Shown: positions 24,497 to 38,940 of the stretch, piece by piece
Numbering within the stretch: position 1 is the first letter of the stretch
Layout: each line of letters starts with the position of its first letter
Source: Epiperipatus broadwayi
Taxonomy: Eukaryota > Onychophora > Udeonychophora > Euonychophora > Peripatidae
Length of the DNA: 64,000 bases
NCBI GenBank assembly: GCA_028023455.1
Contig: JAQFVV010006199.1
Span: 2,296,001-2,360,000, forward strand
Reading direction: 5' to 3'
Program-made: the position numbers and the translations under genes
The notes under the pieces: model-generated
What the model was told of the DNA's origin: nothing
What the model saw: the letters and a program-made list of their open reading frames with translations, nothing else
Databases searched by the model: none

Positions 24497-25570
24497 ATGA
24501 CTCAATTAATAAAATTAAGTCTATGGTATTGTTTGAAATTAGTTGGTTATCCAACAAAGTTTATTAGTAGTATACAGTTTCTACATAATGAAATAAGAGA
24601 AAGTGTTATTGATACAAGCGGAAAATCTGAGGCATTTGAAATAAACACTAGTGCTAAAAAAAAGAATATGCAATTGCTTCAACATTGTTTTCCTTTTTTA
24701 TGACTGCAAATGAGATAAAAGTTTGATTGTGGAATTTTAAATTTGAACCACTTAAAAGTGAAAACAACAACTTAATCTTCTTGGATTCAGAATTCACATT
24801 ATGCTGATGATTGTGCTCTCTTTTCCAGTACAAAAGATGACTTACAGAATATACTTAGGGTTGTGAATGCAACATATAGACTTTGCTTTAATAACTAATG
24901 TTTAAAATAAACTCAAGTTTTTTTATCACTTGATGTAAAAAATTTTTTTTACAAAACCTTTAGCTTGGATAGTTATTAACTTGAGACTATAAGTGAATTT
25001 AAATATCTTGTTAGCTTTTAAATAGAAAGGTGGACTCAGATATTAAAGTATGGCACAAATTCTAATGTGCTGCTGTTGTTTTAGGGTATTTCATCACAGA
25101 TAACTACTGCAACTAAATTAACTATAGACAGTTATTTTTATCTAATTTATTGAATAGAAATGAGACTTGGACGTACTATCAATGAAAAATAAAGGCATTA
25201 GAAAAATTTCATTTAAAGTATGTTTCAGAATATTTTAAAAATAGAATGATAAAATCATAAGAGCAATCAATAAGTTCTTCAACTTGTTGAATGTTACACT
25301 ATTACAGAGTTGACTATTGTAAAATCATATCTTAACTGGATTGGAAACATAAAATGAATGAATAATAAAACACTTCCTAAAAAATTGAGTATGGTTTTTA
25401 TGATTCATGTTATAAATATTATATCAAAAAAACATTCTAAGAAAGTGCAATGTTGATTGCTTTCATTGAGAAGATATGACAGAGAATGAAATACAATGGC
25501 AAGTTAAAATTAGATTACATGTTCAAGTATTTCAGATAAAAAAAGTTTTCTGAAAAAAAATTAAAAGGCA
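24497..25570 (+). pseudogene. Decayed LINE reverse transcriptase
   Basis: The ORF at 24497-24703 carries LKLVGYPTKFISSIQFLHNE and SGKSEAFEIN, matching the region before the catalytic block of non-LTR reverse transcriptases (usual form: GIP-KFI-LI--LH, then G--S--F). The catalytic block follows at 24800-24811 as YADD, with ALFSSTKDDLQNIL after it. Downstream are FKYLVS (usual YLGS), TATKLTID, NETWTYYQ, KALEKFH and LPKKLSMV, in the normal order for this protein's C-terminal half. Frameshifts and stops separate the pieces, so it is dead. It is 5'-truncated: no endonuclease part is visible. Clade not assigned. Confidence 0.85.
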
Positions 25571-26029
25571 ATATCATAAAATATGGATCAATAGGTTCTA
25601 TGTATACATATTTGTGCTTTATATATTTGTTTATATTCACATCACAAAGCTCATGTACAGTGCAGGATCATTATTTTTGCTTCTTTCTCTTGAAGTTGGA
25701 ATAATCATAAATCACTTATGAGTGGCTACTATTGATAATGATTATGCTTTTTTTTTCCTTTTTATATAGAATTATGATGTGGCATTTAATATGTAACAAG
25801 GGAGGTGGGTGTATAAAGATTATAGTAATTAAAAAAAAATGACTACAAAAGCAGGATGCTACAATATAATTAAATGATCAAAAATTTGAGATAAATGAGA
25901 AATAAGAAAGAACTTAAAAAAAATTGTCATAAGAACTTAGAATGAAGGAGAATTGATAAGTGAATATTATTAGATCTAATTTACAAGATGATGAAATAGT
26001 GAAGAGATGAGAAAGGTTATTTTTATGTT

Positions 26030-27600
26030 GTTAACTAGCTAAAGACCAATAGCATTAACTTTCAAGTTTATATAATATTTATATTAAAGGGATACAGTTA
26101 AAACTAGGATAAAAGAAAAGAGTGAAATCTTTGGAGAAAATGATACTTTATTCATTCTATCTTGATTGTCATGTCTTATATAAATAAAATAAAAACATTA
26201 TCTATTGCATTTTTAAACACTCAAATATCTTGAAAATATAGATTTCTTAATAATGAGTAATTTGTTACAAGGATAACTTTTATAAATGTCAGTTATATGT
26301 GAGCAGTGGAAGTAAAACTGAGAACCATACCGGTATGTCTACTACTACATTTATTTTGCTTTTAAATGAATTGGAGTTTAGAATCCTATATTGGAAGCAA
26401 GAGAATATATCTCTTTTTTACAGATCACATAGCTATTTTTTTTGTAAACACAATAAAAGAGATACCTTGTTATTAGAGAAGTGAGAAAAGATATCCAATG
26501 GAGAAAAATTTGAGATATTTAATGAAAATGTAAAACTGAAGAATGCAAACTGTTAAAAAAAAGGAAGTAACGACTCTTCGAATAGCTGGCAATTGGAGTT
26601 AAAAAAAAATGCAAATGATTAAATATTCAAAATATTTCATATATAGTAAAAGTATGAGATATGTAGAATAATTTGGAAAGAAATAATGGTATTTGTTTTA
26701 ACATTTGGAATACATTTCGTATTGCCCATGAATTCAGAAATTTTTAGATAAAATATAAAAGTAGATAAATATGAATTGGATGGAGAATTATGGATAGTAT
26801 ATGAGATTATTCAAGGAAGATGGGAGGGACAATTTTTTAATGAAAGAAAGTAAATTTAAAATGTTTGGAAAATTGTAAGATATGATTGAAAATAGATTAG
26901 TAAAAATAGTGTTTGATTAGATTATGTGAAAAAGATATCAAACATGCTGGGCAGAAAGTTTTACATTATATAAAATTAATAGACAAGTAATTTATTTCCA
27001 AGTAATTTATTTCCAAGTATTTATATTAAAAATAGAATAAATGTATAGAGAATATACTTCTGGTATATAATTATGAAGAATGCAAAAACAGACTTGGTTA
27101 GAAAACAACTAGTTGTGGAAAGAAAATATACATTCAAAAAAAATATGAAAGAATACATAAACAATAAAATAAGCTTAATATTTATGTGATACAAAACCAG
27201 AAGTTTTAAGAATTTGGACTATAAATGTAGTTTATGTCAAGATGAGAGAGAACATTAAATATTTATTTTTCAAGTATAGAATGCTGAAAGAGGATCAAGA
27301 TAAATTGTATGGTGAGTGGTAGAAATTTAATAGTAAAGGAGTAAAACAAGCAAGAGATTTTATGATTTTTAATTTGGATCTTTATAATAAAATTAAAGAA
27401 TATGAAAAATGAATAGTGCAACTAAGCAGCTTTTAAAATATAAATGAATAAAAAATAATTGATAATAAGCTTAGAGTAATAACTCCATGAAGGAATGTTT
27501 AACTTAGGAAGTTAACAGGTTTTAGGGCATTTAAACTATATACAGAAACTTCTGACTTCATTGAAGAAGTCATTTTACATCACATCTCATGATAAAATCA
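26030..27600 (+). pseudogene. Second LINE fossil ending in the conserved tail
   Basis: Near 26040, RPIALTFKF resembles the reverse-transcriptase motif NYRPI-L. Near 27227 a broken C-terminal knuckle reads CSLCQDERE followed by H and a stop. The tail at 27500-27600 (GGAAGTTAACAGG... CTTCTGACTTCATTGAAG... TTACATCACATC) matches that of the fossil at 1-935. Purine-rich throughout, with no intact frame. Confidence 0.6.
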
Positions 27601-27879
27601 TCAGCTGAGATATGTTTTCAAAAATTTCTGAAATAGAAAAAACACTAATTATATAATCTAAATATACTTTTTAAAAAATTGATTTTTTTTGACAATTTTT
27701 AATTAAATTTAAAATTCATATTTATATAATGGAACATTATCTACTACAGGTTAAGAAAACACTATCACTATATAATTATGTTGTTCTTGTAATGAAAGGA
27801 ATTGATATTGATTTAGAAAAAGAGCATCTAATAGGATATATATAAAAGTACACACACATCCATTTGATTATCTAAGACA

Positions 27880-28312
27880 GGGATGTCCAACATACAGTCC
27901 AAGATGGCTATGACTGTGGCTCAACTCAAAATCATAATCTAGAATAACATCGAGATTTTTGTGATTATATGTCACAATGTCTAAAATAAATGTATGCACA
28001 TTCTTTATCTGTATACATGCATGGTTTCAATTTTGTGACACTATGTTATCTTCCAAGCACAGACATTAGAATTGACAACATCAGACATTTCAGGTATTTG
28101 TGAAGATTTATTCACATTATCACTTTGTGACAGCAACTATATTTATGAGAAATTATTTTGAAAAATGAAACATCCTTAAAGAGTAATAACAAAAGCAAAA
28201 TATCTGATAAACACCTTGAAAATTCAATGAAAATTGTGATTACTTCCATCAAAACAAATACTGATGCATTAGTTTCTCAAATACAATATCAAATATCCCA
28301 CTAATTTTATGT
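27880..28312 (+). pseudogene. hAT element fossil with transposase C-terminus
   Basis: CAGGGATGTCCAAC at 27880 is a typical hAT left end. At about 28203-28305, an in-frame piece reads ISDKHLENSMKIVITSIKTN then DALVSQIQYQISH. This matches the C-terminal dimerisation region of hAT transposases (usual form: LTDEHL-NSLRIA). The catalytic part is not legible and no right end was found; a foldback element lies just beyond. Confidence 0.65.
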
Positions 28313-28380
28313 TGCTCTCTTTTCTTTTACAATACAAAAATATTTTTTAAATACTACCTAACGCTATACTAGTAATAATA

Positions 28381-28516
28381 AATAAAATAAAAATTCATAT
28401 AATATTGCAATACTAGCCAAAAAAACTAAACTTTACTAAACTATGTTGTGGAAGAATATTAGTAGTTTAGTTTTGGGGGGTTAGTATTATAATGTTATAT
28501 GAATTTTTATTTTAAA
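28381..28516. repeat. Foldback element, about 135 bp
   Basis: AATAAAATAAAAATTCATAT pairs with ATATGAATTTTTATTTTAA, and further in ATATTGCAATACTAGCC pairs imperfectly with GGTTAGTATTATAAT. AAACTAAAC pairs with GTTTAGTTT near the centre. The arms are about 55 bp. Confidence 0.85.
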
Positions 28517-30060
28517 AAAATATATATACAAAGAATCATCAATGATATTTTATTGCTTAGATGTGTATATTTTCTGTATTAATGATCATAAACTTGGACC
28601 TGCCTGATGATTTTAGAAGACTTCAAATCAGCTGCTGCATAATTTAAATTATGTGAGAACTTTTTTGCTTATTTGTGATCTCACAAAAATTATGTAACTT
28701 TTTTTTGCTTATCAGTTTTCAGTAGTATTTGTGTATTCAATGTGCCCCAAAACAATTATTTTTTCATTGTGGCCTATTAATGCCAAAAGATTGAATTTCT
28801 GATTTAAAGTATTAATATTTAAGTTAATAATTTGGATTGTGAAGTAAAAATAATAAACGGAAAGAAGATGATTCTGAAGCAAAATAAAGAAATACAATTA
28901 GCCATGGAACAATTTTTTTTTATTGTGGCCTATAAATGCCAAAAGATTGGATTTCTGATTAGCCATGGAAAGATGTAATGCTGAAAAGATATGGAGTTTT
29001 CTACATAAAAATGTAAATATCATCAATTAAATATGATTTAAAATATATTATAAAAAAACCATAACATTTTAAAATAAATATGAAAAATATGGAATTCTGC
29101 CTAAATCATGCAATACTGTATTAAGTTAAAAAAATTTAAAAATCAATAATAAAAACTAGGATAACATTCAATAAACAATATTAAAGTGGTTTTAAAAGAG
29201 AAATAGAAATTTTAATAAAATTAAATGGTATAACAGAAAAAAAAAAGTATTTTTAAAAAGAAAACCATGTAAACAAGTCCCAGTGTAAAAGTTGATATAT
29301 CCATGCAGAAATAAATTGTACTGCTGATTGGTTAAAAAATATAAAAAGAAACGCCAATAATTAAATATTCAGATCACAGATAAAATGGTCAATATAAAAC
29401 TATACAGATACAAATAAGTTTTAAAAAATTGGTAACAATATGCAAAATTAAAAAAAATCTGATCATCAGAAAATTTGTGAAGGCATGTTACTTGTAGTTA
29501 TATGTTGAACTATTTTTTCAGTCAAATTGTTAAATGTTTTTTAAGAATAATTCAAACCTAAATAATATTTTTCCAAATAGATTCAAGAATTAATAATAAT
29601 ACATAGATCAATTAAATGATGAAAATAGTCAAACATATATAGAACTATAAATATATCTAATTCTATTATTTATTTAATAAAAACAAATGCAACTTCTAGA
29701 AAAAAAACCAAAATATATTCCATTTATTGCCAAATTATCAATAGTTAGATATCACAAAATAAAAGCACATATACACAATAATTTTTTTAAAGATATCTTT
29801 AAAATCTTCATTCCATTTTATATTCTTAAAATATGAATAAACATACCTGAAAATGGCACCCAAAATATATATTTCATGCGGAATCAGCAGTCACAACTTA
29901 ATATCTTACAAATGTTTCTATCATTTGTTCAATATTTTATCAACACTAAATTATTACATTTTAATTTGTATCAAACTTTCTACCCTCATAACTTTGTCAC
30001 TAATCACTTTGTCACTAATCACTTAGATAATTATGTTAATGCAAATTCTTATAGAAATTA
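28517..30060. other. No gene recognised; small local duplications
   Basis: ATTGTGGCCTATTAATGCCA (28767) recurs as ATTGTGGCCTATAAATGCCA (28922) with the following AAAAGATTG and TTTCTGATT. At about 29993-30023, CTTTGTCACTAATCA is tandemly doubled. Otherwise AT-rich with nothing coding. Confidence 0.5.
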
Positions 30061-31240
30061 ATAAAACAAAAAACTGGGAGGAAAAAGTAAAACAAATTGG
30101 AAATAAAATAGAAGAGCTAATAATAACATGTGAAGGTAAAGATATAGGATTAGTGATTTTGGAAAAAAAACAACTAGGATTTAAAAAAAGGACAATCCTT
30201 CAAATATAATTTAAATAAAATATAAAATTGTTAATAATATGAAATAAAATCAATCAATAGATAAGAAAAAATAGATTTTTATATCCCATAATATTTGAAC
30301 ATTCCAATGTGATTGATAAATTAAGATATAAAATGTCTGACAAATCCATTTACTTCTGTTTCTAATCACCAACAAGTGGATATATATATACAACAAATAA
30401 AGTTTTTGTAAAGAAAAGAGGAAGTGTTTTAATTATAGAATAAAATGTCTGTTGTATTAGTTTTAAGAATTATATATATAAACTGTATAAATAATTTATA
30501 TAAATCAAAATGAAACAGAATAGGATTATTGGAACATTTGATATATAGTGAGAAAAGATAATATTAAAATAGTAAATAAATTATACTAATAAAAATAGTG
30601 AAAAAATAAATTTGATATAAAACATTAATAATCATTAGCAATCTCTCTGTATTTTTTTAAAAAAAAAGGTTTTTGGAAAGTAAGAAATAATTGAATTATC
30701 CAGTTATTTAATAAGCAATTATCAATTGTTATTGACTATATAGAAGAAAAACTAACAGATAAATTATAAATAAAAAAAGAAATTTTAAAATATAAATGAT
30801 AATATTATTGTACTAGGGAAAACCAGAAGTGGTAATTAATGCATTTAATAAATTAAACAATAATGAATTCAATGTAGTATTTACAATGGATAAAGAAATT
30901 AATGGAATAAAATAGTTAGACATGTTTACAGAAAGGAATAATTCTTATTCACATCAACTCCTTGGAGTCAGAACATAGAAGGGTATAATAAGATAAAAAA
31001 ATGATAACATTAATAATAAAGTGAAAATATAAAAATTAGAGAACGAAAATGAATATGTATGTTAAAGAAATTATACATCATCAAATATTAACAATATCAA
31101 AAAACCCAAGTGCTATCAAAAATATATTCAAGAAAATAGGGGCAAAATAGTCATTGCTAAATAATTGGAAATAATTAAAAGCTATATTTTAGATATTAAA
31201 TTTAAGAATGTAAATGTATAGACAATATGCCATTAATTTG
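30061..31240 (+). other. A-rich tract, possibly another LINE fossil
   Basis: The plus strand is strongly purine-rich with lysine/asparagine-rich broken frames, like the LINE fossils at 26-27 kb. I could not identify a reverse-transcriptase motif, so this is only a compositional impression. Confidence 0.2.
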
Positions 31241-33690
31241 AGATTGTTTTTTTTTTTTAATTTCAACAATACACTTTTACCCCCTCGTTATAAATTTAAA
31301 CCCTGCTGAGATAATCATTATCTCTGAAATTTGGTTTGGATAATAATTTTTGAATATGGTGAAGACTCAATTTATTGTATTTCAAACCAGAAAAAATAAA
31401 TGCTCGACAACAAAAACTATAGATAAAAAGCATTTTAATGATTATTCACTAGTCTGCTATAACGAATTGTCTGATTCTAAAAAGCCATTTGCACTATAGC
31501 ATCTGTTCATTGTAGTTTACATAGAAATATATTAGTTTAGAGTTAATTCATTCCAGACTCATAGTCAGACCAACATTATCATTTAAATCAATTTATGCAG
31601 GGAAACTAAAAATATAGATGTAAAAAAATATATCAAATTGCTGTATTTACTGTACACTTAAGATTTTAATGAAAACCAAAGTGTATCTTTTAAAAGCATC
31701 AAGTAAAAACAAACATTCTACAGTAATAAAAATTCACAGATTACTGATTTCAGGATTTCCGTTTTCTTAAGAGATAAAATCCAGTAGCACTTTATCCACA
31801 CTATCCTCACCATGCCTATATACAATGCCACACAATTTAGTTCATTTATTGAAACTGATGAACTTTACTAGTAACAAATTCTGCAGGTATAGTACTTGTA
31901 TTAGGAGACTTGGCAAAAAATTCTTTAAATTATCATCTTTTAACAAATTATCTCATTGACACCACTGTCTGCCATTTGCTTTTCCTTAATCAACATTAGC
32001 AAAAATTTCATTCGTTCCTTAATGTTACAACCATTTACTTTAGATTAATCCATATTGGCACGAGTTTCTATTAGTTCAGAAATGACAATGTAAACTAATG
32101 AAGTTGAAAATCTTTTTCACTATTAGCATTTAAATTTTTTTTTAAATAATGTAGATTGATTTAATCATACCACATTCAGAACTTAAATCACTAATTGTTA
32201 AGCAACTTTCTCTTTTATGAATGATCTTTTTTATCCATTTTAATACTGATTAATTTTTTGAACTTTTTTTTTTGATTCAAGATTGAATTTATTATTTGTA
32301 CAAAATGAATTTAAATGAAAAAAAAAAAAAGATTAGAAAATAATTTTTAAAAGAAATTACAATAATAAATGCAAATATGCTCCAAAAACCACATCAAAGA
32401 TATCTTACACTTTCCTGACAGCTGAAATGTTTTGAAAAATTTTGTACTTGTAATTGTACTGTATATGAAAATCATAATTAGTAAAACAGATTTTTCTTGC
32501 AACTCAAAGATAAAAATTAAGTAAGATAAAAAAGACAACAGGCATAAAGTCAAAATTAAGCATACTAATTTATTTAATATACTAAGGAAAAACACTGGTA
32601 ATAGAAAAAATATTTTTGCTTTCATAATGTATTTCTAACTATTTATTAACATTTTATTTACAAAATAAATCTGATATAGGTGTAATAATAAATCTAAGAT
32701 TTTATAAACAATTTCATCTTTGTATTGCGATATCTTGCATATATAATGTCTATCTTTAAAAGTAAACTTATGTTTAGTGCAATCTTCTAAGCTTAAAACC
32801 ATTTCTTAAAACTATGCAGTCTTTCAGTTTATAATATAGCAATAGCTTGCATAATTCTATTTTATTGCCCTTTTTTTGTTAGAGCTAGACACATTCTTAG
32901 TGTTTTACACATTACACAGTATAAATTAAATAAGCTAGCATTGTATACTTTAATATATATATTAAAATATTTACTTATAAAATAGTTTTACCATTAATAT
33001 AAAATTATTTAGCACTATTACGATTAAGGTGAATCCTTAAAAAAAAAAAAAAAACAGGCTAAGAAAATTCACCGATACTATTTATTCCAGACAATAAACA
33101 AATATTAATGCCATAATGAATATTATACACATATATGAAAGAAATTATTATATATCACATAAAAAATTGTAATCAGAAATATAAAATAGCATTGTTTAAA
33201 GAAATAGATAAACTGACAGAACATGTACATTTTAAAAAGAAATGCCTACAATATATCACTTCCTAACTGCAATAGAATACTAACAGATCACTTAGTATCG
33301 AAGAAAAAAATTACTCATAATAACAATTTGGTTATTAAAATATAAAATAATCTTAAAAAAAGGCATTAATTAGTCCATTAAAAGATCAGTAATATCATAT
33401 GCAGCTATATATTGCAGCAAATCTGCAAAAAATTAAGAAGATACAATTACACTACCATTAATTTGATATTAATTCCGAACACTAAAGGTTAACTAATATG
33501 GTGTACAAAGATAAATTACAATTCCACAATGAATATATCAAAAAAGTTAATATTAATACAAAAAAAAAAAAACTAGCAAAATCTGAATATTATAGGAATA
33601 TATATATTCTCAATTATATACATGGTCTAATAAAAACAAAAACTTTCAATTCTGTTAGAAATTTATTTCCACTAATTTAAAAAATAAAAT
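31241..33690. other. No gene recognised
   Basis: AT-rich spacer with homopolymer runs. Short ORFs here look random. Confidence 0.4.
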
Positions 33691-33694
33691 AAAA

Positions 33695-34215
33695 AACATG
33701 GCAGTTTCTAATGTTAAATCACCATTCCTTTAAAAGATATCAAAAATTAATAAGAAAATCCAAGTGATCAATTTTATATATACATTTTATATAAAAATTA
33801 TAATTCTAGGTTAAAAGTTTATTTTTAGCTTCTAATGTCAAATCACCACTTTTAGCCGATATCAAAAATAAATAAATAATAATCACATGAACAGTTTTCT
33901 ATGCATAACATATAGTTGTAAAAAATATGATATATACAACTAAGCTATGTGAAAATTGCAATTTTCACTACTTAAAAAAACAATGTCCACCTTATACTAT
34001 AAGTTTATTTTCAACAATAAATGAAAAATATAAATTCTATGAGGCTGCAGTTTTTAATGTCAGATTGCTAAATAATTACATCTGTCAAGATTTTTTTTAA
34101 AAAGCATGCAATCAGTTTAATATCTGCAAATTATTTTTTAAAGGTGTTAAACTTATCCTTACATTAAAAAGCATGCAATCAGTTCTGCAAAATATTTTTT
34201 AAAGGTATTCTTACA
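33695..34215 (+). repeat. Decayed tandem repeat
   Basis: The phrase GCAGTTTCTAATGTTAAATC (33702) recurs as AGCTTCTAATGTCAAATC (33827) and GCAGTTTTTAATGTCAGATT (34044), each followed by degenerate shared sequence (for example GATATCAAAAAT). Nested in the last unit, AAAAAGCATGCAATCAGTT...TTTTTTAAAGGT is tandemly doubled at 34099-34205. Confidence 0.6.
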
Positions 34216-35824
34216 CTACGTGAAAAATCATAATTTTCTATATATTACTTTTCCAAAACAAACAAAAAAAAAAGAGACTGATTTTATACTATATGCTTAA
34301 ATTTAATAACAATATCATCCAAAATTAAAAAAAAAAAAAAGATTAATATCTGTAATACACTTTCAGATAGTTATCCACAAACCTTGCTAAAATGTGTTTA
34401 CTTTTAATATCTGTCCATTATATGAGCTATATGATATAACAATCAAATAGTATTGTCATTATCACATAAGTTTAAAACACGCTATTTGCAATTCTGATAT
34501 TCAAAATCGAAACATTTGCAATTTTTAAATACTACTATCAAATACATTGATTGAACTTATGAAACAATATGTAGCGCACACACAATTTGCCACTGCTTGT
34601 TTTGGGGATTACTTTTTTTTTATCTATTTCTTTAGCCAAATGACTTATCTTATGTATAGTTATTTGTGGGTTCAGTTTATTATTTTATAAATATCTATGT
34701 AACATTTTAAATTCCACTACAAAATCAGGGTGTATCACATACATACCTTACTATGGCCAGATCGAAAATTTAAAAACATATTTAACTATTTTTGTTTTCC
34801 TAGGAATTTGTGAAGAAACGCAATATATGTATGTAGGTATTCAATTATTAAGAAACAATTCAAAACAAAGCAAAACTCTCCATATAGTAGTGCCATCTTG
34901 TGCTAACAAGAGCAATCAATGCTAATTATTTAATTTACTTTGAAGGGAAACGTATTTATACTATCATCAATTTCTATCTGTCACACTTGATATAATCTTT
35001 TCCATAATGGATTACATATTCTTTATATAAACACGCATGTCTGGTACATCATTATCAAAGAGTTATGTTCTAAAAATATAAGATACCCAGGGAAAGTGTA
35101 TTGAAACAATAGTGGATCCTTTGACAGAATCCTTTCTTTATGTATATCTAACATTACCAAATATAAGATGTTTGAATAATGTTCTAGGAAAATATGTAGT
35201 CATGGGTTTTTTATCACCACCAGTTTTTAAATATATGCATATTTATCTCAATCTTTATTAGAAGCACAAATTAGCATAACAATGTATAGTTAAAAATATA
35301 TTTGAACCTAGACATGCAGCTATCACTCCAACTTTATATCAATCATTACAATATAAATAATATATACATGTTAAAGAATTACATAAAATATTTATTTTCC
35401 AACAACAATACCCCACCCCTCCCCAATGCAGGACTTTCAAATATAAAACTACACATAGAACACCATTTTTAACTACTGATAGACTATGGATATCACATGA
35501 TGAAGAAAAAATCAAAATCCAACAGCTGTTAAAATTCAATTTGGTAATCTAACCACTCATCCTTTATGGCTGTGGATATTACACATGAACAGAGACAATA
35601 ACATAACTATTATTTGATATGCAAGAACTTTACAGTTCAAGAGAGTATATAGAGACCATTGCAGTAATGGCAGACACGTTAAAATAAAATAAGGACATCC
35701 TAATATTGAAAATCAAAAAAAAATTATAATAAAGCTATACCAAGAAAAAAACATTTAACAATAAATAGTATAAAATGGCACATGCATAACCCATAAGACT
35801 ATAAAATTGAATTGTTTCCAAACA
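34216..35824. other. No gene recognised
   Basis: AT-rich with no supported feature. Confidence 0.4.
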
Positions 35825-36809
35825 GCTTAATACAGCCCGCAGACTACATCCGGCCCATGACGATGTTGAGTCCGGCCCACCCCATATATACCTAAATATA
35901 GAAAATCCATACCTGACTACATTCGCTGTAAACCACAATCTCTAGGCCTATTACTCATATGTTCATATAACGTTAACTTTATCCTGATGCCATGAAAAAT
36001 ATAAAATATTATAAAAATTAAAAATTTTATTAGAACTTCTGTAAATTTAATCATAACTTCTAAAATACCAATTTTATATTACAAAATATAAAAATATAGG
36101 AGGAATCACATCACAAAAACGTTAATTTCTGTTTTTAAAGAATACTGTACATTCTATGCAGCATCAGAGTATTATTTCCTAATTATTATTGTAGTATCAA
36201 TTGAACTAAGTTCCTTTGGATTTAACTTCTTATTGGAAAAAATAATATTGGTGTATATTTTATAAGTAAGTTTATGCTTTTTCTAATTAGTACAATTTTT
36301 AATTTTTTTTTACAGCCTATAATATGAGCCAATTAAAAACAAGAAAAATTGATACCAAATAAGCATTTTCAATAATAATTGGACAATAAAGCTGTTTGGT
36401 TTGTAATTAAACTACTTTCATTTTTAAAGAACATAATCTAAAAAGGCAATTTTCAACAAAACATTTTTTAAAATAAACTATTTTCATTCAGAATAAATGA
36501 AAATTGAAGCAGAAAAATTAATATGTGGTTTGCATAAGCAACAAAATACTCTGAAAATTTCGTCAAAAACAGATACGAGCTGTGACAAAAGCTAGTTCTT
36601 ATCTGTACCTATCTACAATCATTTCCTATTTAAGTCATTAAATATTGTATTTACTTTATTTTAAAATATATCAACAATTCAAGTAATATAACAGTTTTTT
36701 AGGTCCTAATTTTTTTTGTTAAATCATTTGATCTATTCCGGCCCATGTTATGATATAAAAGTTTTATTCGGCCCGCTGATGAAAAAAGTTGCCCACCTCT
36801 GGCTTAACA
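35825..36809. mobile_element. hAT-type element, 969 bp, decayed left end
   Basis: The right end GTTGCCCACCTCTG is a classic hAT terminus. The left end is CAGCCCGCAGAC. The flanking 8 bp are GCTTAATA (35825-35832) and GCTTAACA (36802-36809), 7 of 8 identical. Subterminal CCGGCCCA motifs occur near both ends. The left terminal repeat has diverged, since it should read CAGAGGTGGGCAA. No transposase ORF. Confidence 0.8.
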
Positions 36810-38580
36810 GCAACTCATATTGAAAAGATCTATTTACTAGTCTGTACCAAAAAAAAAAGACTAGAAATGTCTAAGGGATTATGTAAGACTTCATACTTAA
36901 AATAGACTATAGATAAGACAATTAAAAACACGAAATTCCTAGATCATATATTTAACATATAAAGATTATCTTGATTAATGCATAATCATTAAATTTACTC
37001 AAATTATAAAGTTGCAAGTCCACTGGCAAATGTTTCTACAATCTACAAATGTCAATTACTTTATCTTGATAAACTGTTTTTCTAAAATACTCTCAAACTG
37101 ATTATTCAATTCAATGTATCCCTATAAGTCTACTTAATGTTCCAATGAGAATGAAACAATCCATACCTAATACAATGAATATATCTGAAAACCTTACACA
37201 TCAGTTTTTTTGCAGCAAGGTGCATTGTATTGATCTTTGAAAAGGATCCTTTGCTCTGACTACAATGATAAAAAAGGATTATTGCCAACATTTGAAACTG
37301 CTATGAATAAATAACTCAATAGCATATATTTAAATTTATATACACAAAAAAAATTTGTCAATAACAAAATAGTTTAATAGTATCATGATTATATATAGCA
37401 TTTAAAAGGCATTAGACTAATTATTAAAAACATTGAAATTATTTATTTTGTACAGAAAGTACAGTATTAATATTACAATGGGTATTCAATACAAATAAAC
37501 TTCCATTTTGTAGCTAATATAAAAAAAAAAAAATGTTTCTTATTTAAATGCCTATATACTTAGACATAAATTATAAATTTACTTAGTTGATCAGGAATAT
37601 CTTTCTCATATAATGCATCCTATAGAAAATTGTATACAATTTAGCACAATTGTGAAAATAACTGACTCATGAGGTAATAATTCTTGGATAGATTTTTCAC
37701 TAAGTAAAAAAAAAAAAGGTTAAATGACAGCAATTATTATGTTTAACTTATAATGCTTGAATATTACTTGATCTCTCAAGTAATAATACTTTTTTTTTTA
37801 AAAAAAAGCATGTCAACAATTTATGAACCAAATAAATTTTTCATTCTAAATATGAAATCATATCTACTTTTATTATGAAGACATGTTTAATTATAGGGTA
37901 AAAAAAATTAATAATATTAAGTCAAACTGTTCTGAAAGTTTAATAAAATTTATATTTGATAAATTCAGCAGACTGTTCAGATTGAAGATAGTTCAGACGT
38001 TAAGTCTAATTTTTATGGATAGGACAGTTGACAAAAAAGATTAATTTTATACTGTTCAACTAGATATATCATATAATAAAATTGTCATTATTCCGATTTC
38101 TTCAGCTATGTATGTGTTTGCGCTAACCTTCAATCTTTAAAAAAATCAAAAGTTTATAGCATTACACAAAATCTATGAACTTTGTTTTGAAAGCAAATTA
38201 TTATAGGATAGGATGGGTAAATCAGTTCACATCACATGCAATTTGCTATTCTTCAACAATTTAAGGGACTAAAAAATCACGAGATTTCTATTTTATTACT
38301 ATAATATCATTTCAAAATATCAAACACACTAAAATATCACGTGCTATGAGATTAGCTCCCCATAATATATTTACAGTGTAATGGAGAATATCATAATGTT
38401 AAAAATAACATTTCAGGTTACCTATTTGTCCAATGATATATTTACCGTCATTTTGTTAATTAAAAGCATGGAATCTACTGCTACATGATTTATTTGCCAT
38501 CACTGGTCTCAAAAATCAGCTTGAAAATAAAAATTTTCATAATAAAAATACATTTCATTATTTATCTATCACTCAGGGTG
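36810..38580. other. No gene recognised
   Basis: AT-rich with no supported feature. Confidence 0.4.
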
Positions 38581-38599
38581 CAAGCATGAAGCCTGATGC

Positions 38600-38940
38600 T
38601 TTGAAAAAGTTTTAATATCAAATATGTAAGTGGAATATCTATGGAGGTGTAAAACGTTGCACTTTTGTGTGCTTAATTATATTAAGCATTGACATTCATG
38701 TGAATGGGATATAGATTAGAAAAATCAGTTATAAAATATTGATAAAGGAATACATAAAGCACAAATATGAGATATACATGGTGCTTTTAAAAATGGTTCA
38801 ATATCGTAAATACAAATTTAATATTTGCGGAAATGTAAAAAGCCATTGCATTTTTGTATGCTAGATTGGTTACATTAAGATTTACGTGAATGGCTCAGTG
38901 GAGACTTAACAAAATTATATTGATGAAGACTATACTTATT
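38600..38940 (+). repeat. Diverged duplication, possibly transposase-derived
   Basis: A block with GCACTTTTGTGTGCTTAATT...ATTAAGCATTGACATTCATG (from 38658) is echoed by GCATTTTTGTATGCTAGATT...ATTAAGATTTACGTGAATGG (from 38848), about 190 bp apart. The second unit can be read as IYVNGSVET, a stop, then QNYIDEDY, which faintly resembles the region before the second catalytic residue in Tc1/mariner transposases. Tentative. Confidence 0.35.

Noticed and set aside
35339-35938. Minus-strand ORFs at 35339-35539 and 35735-35938
   Set aside because: The second enters the hAT element from its flank; the first has no recognisable motif in AT-rich sequence.
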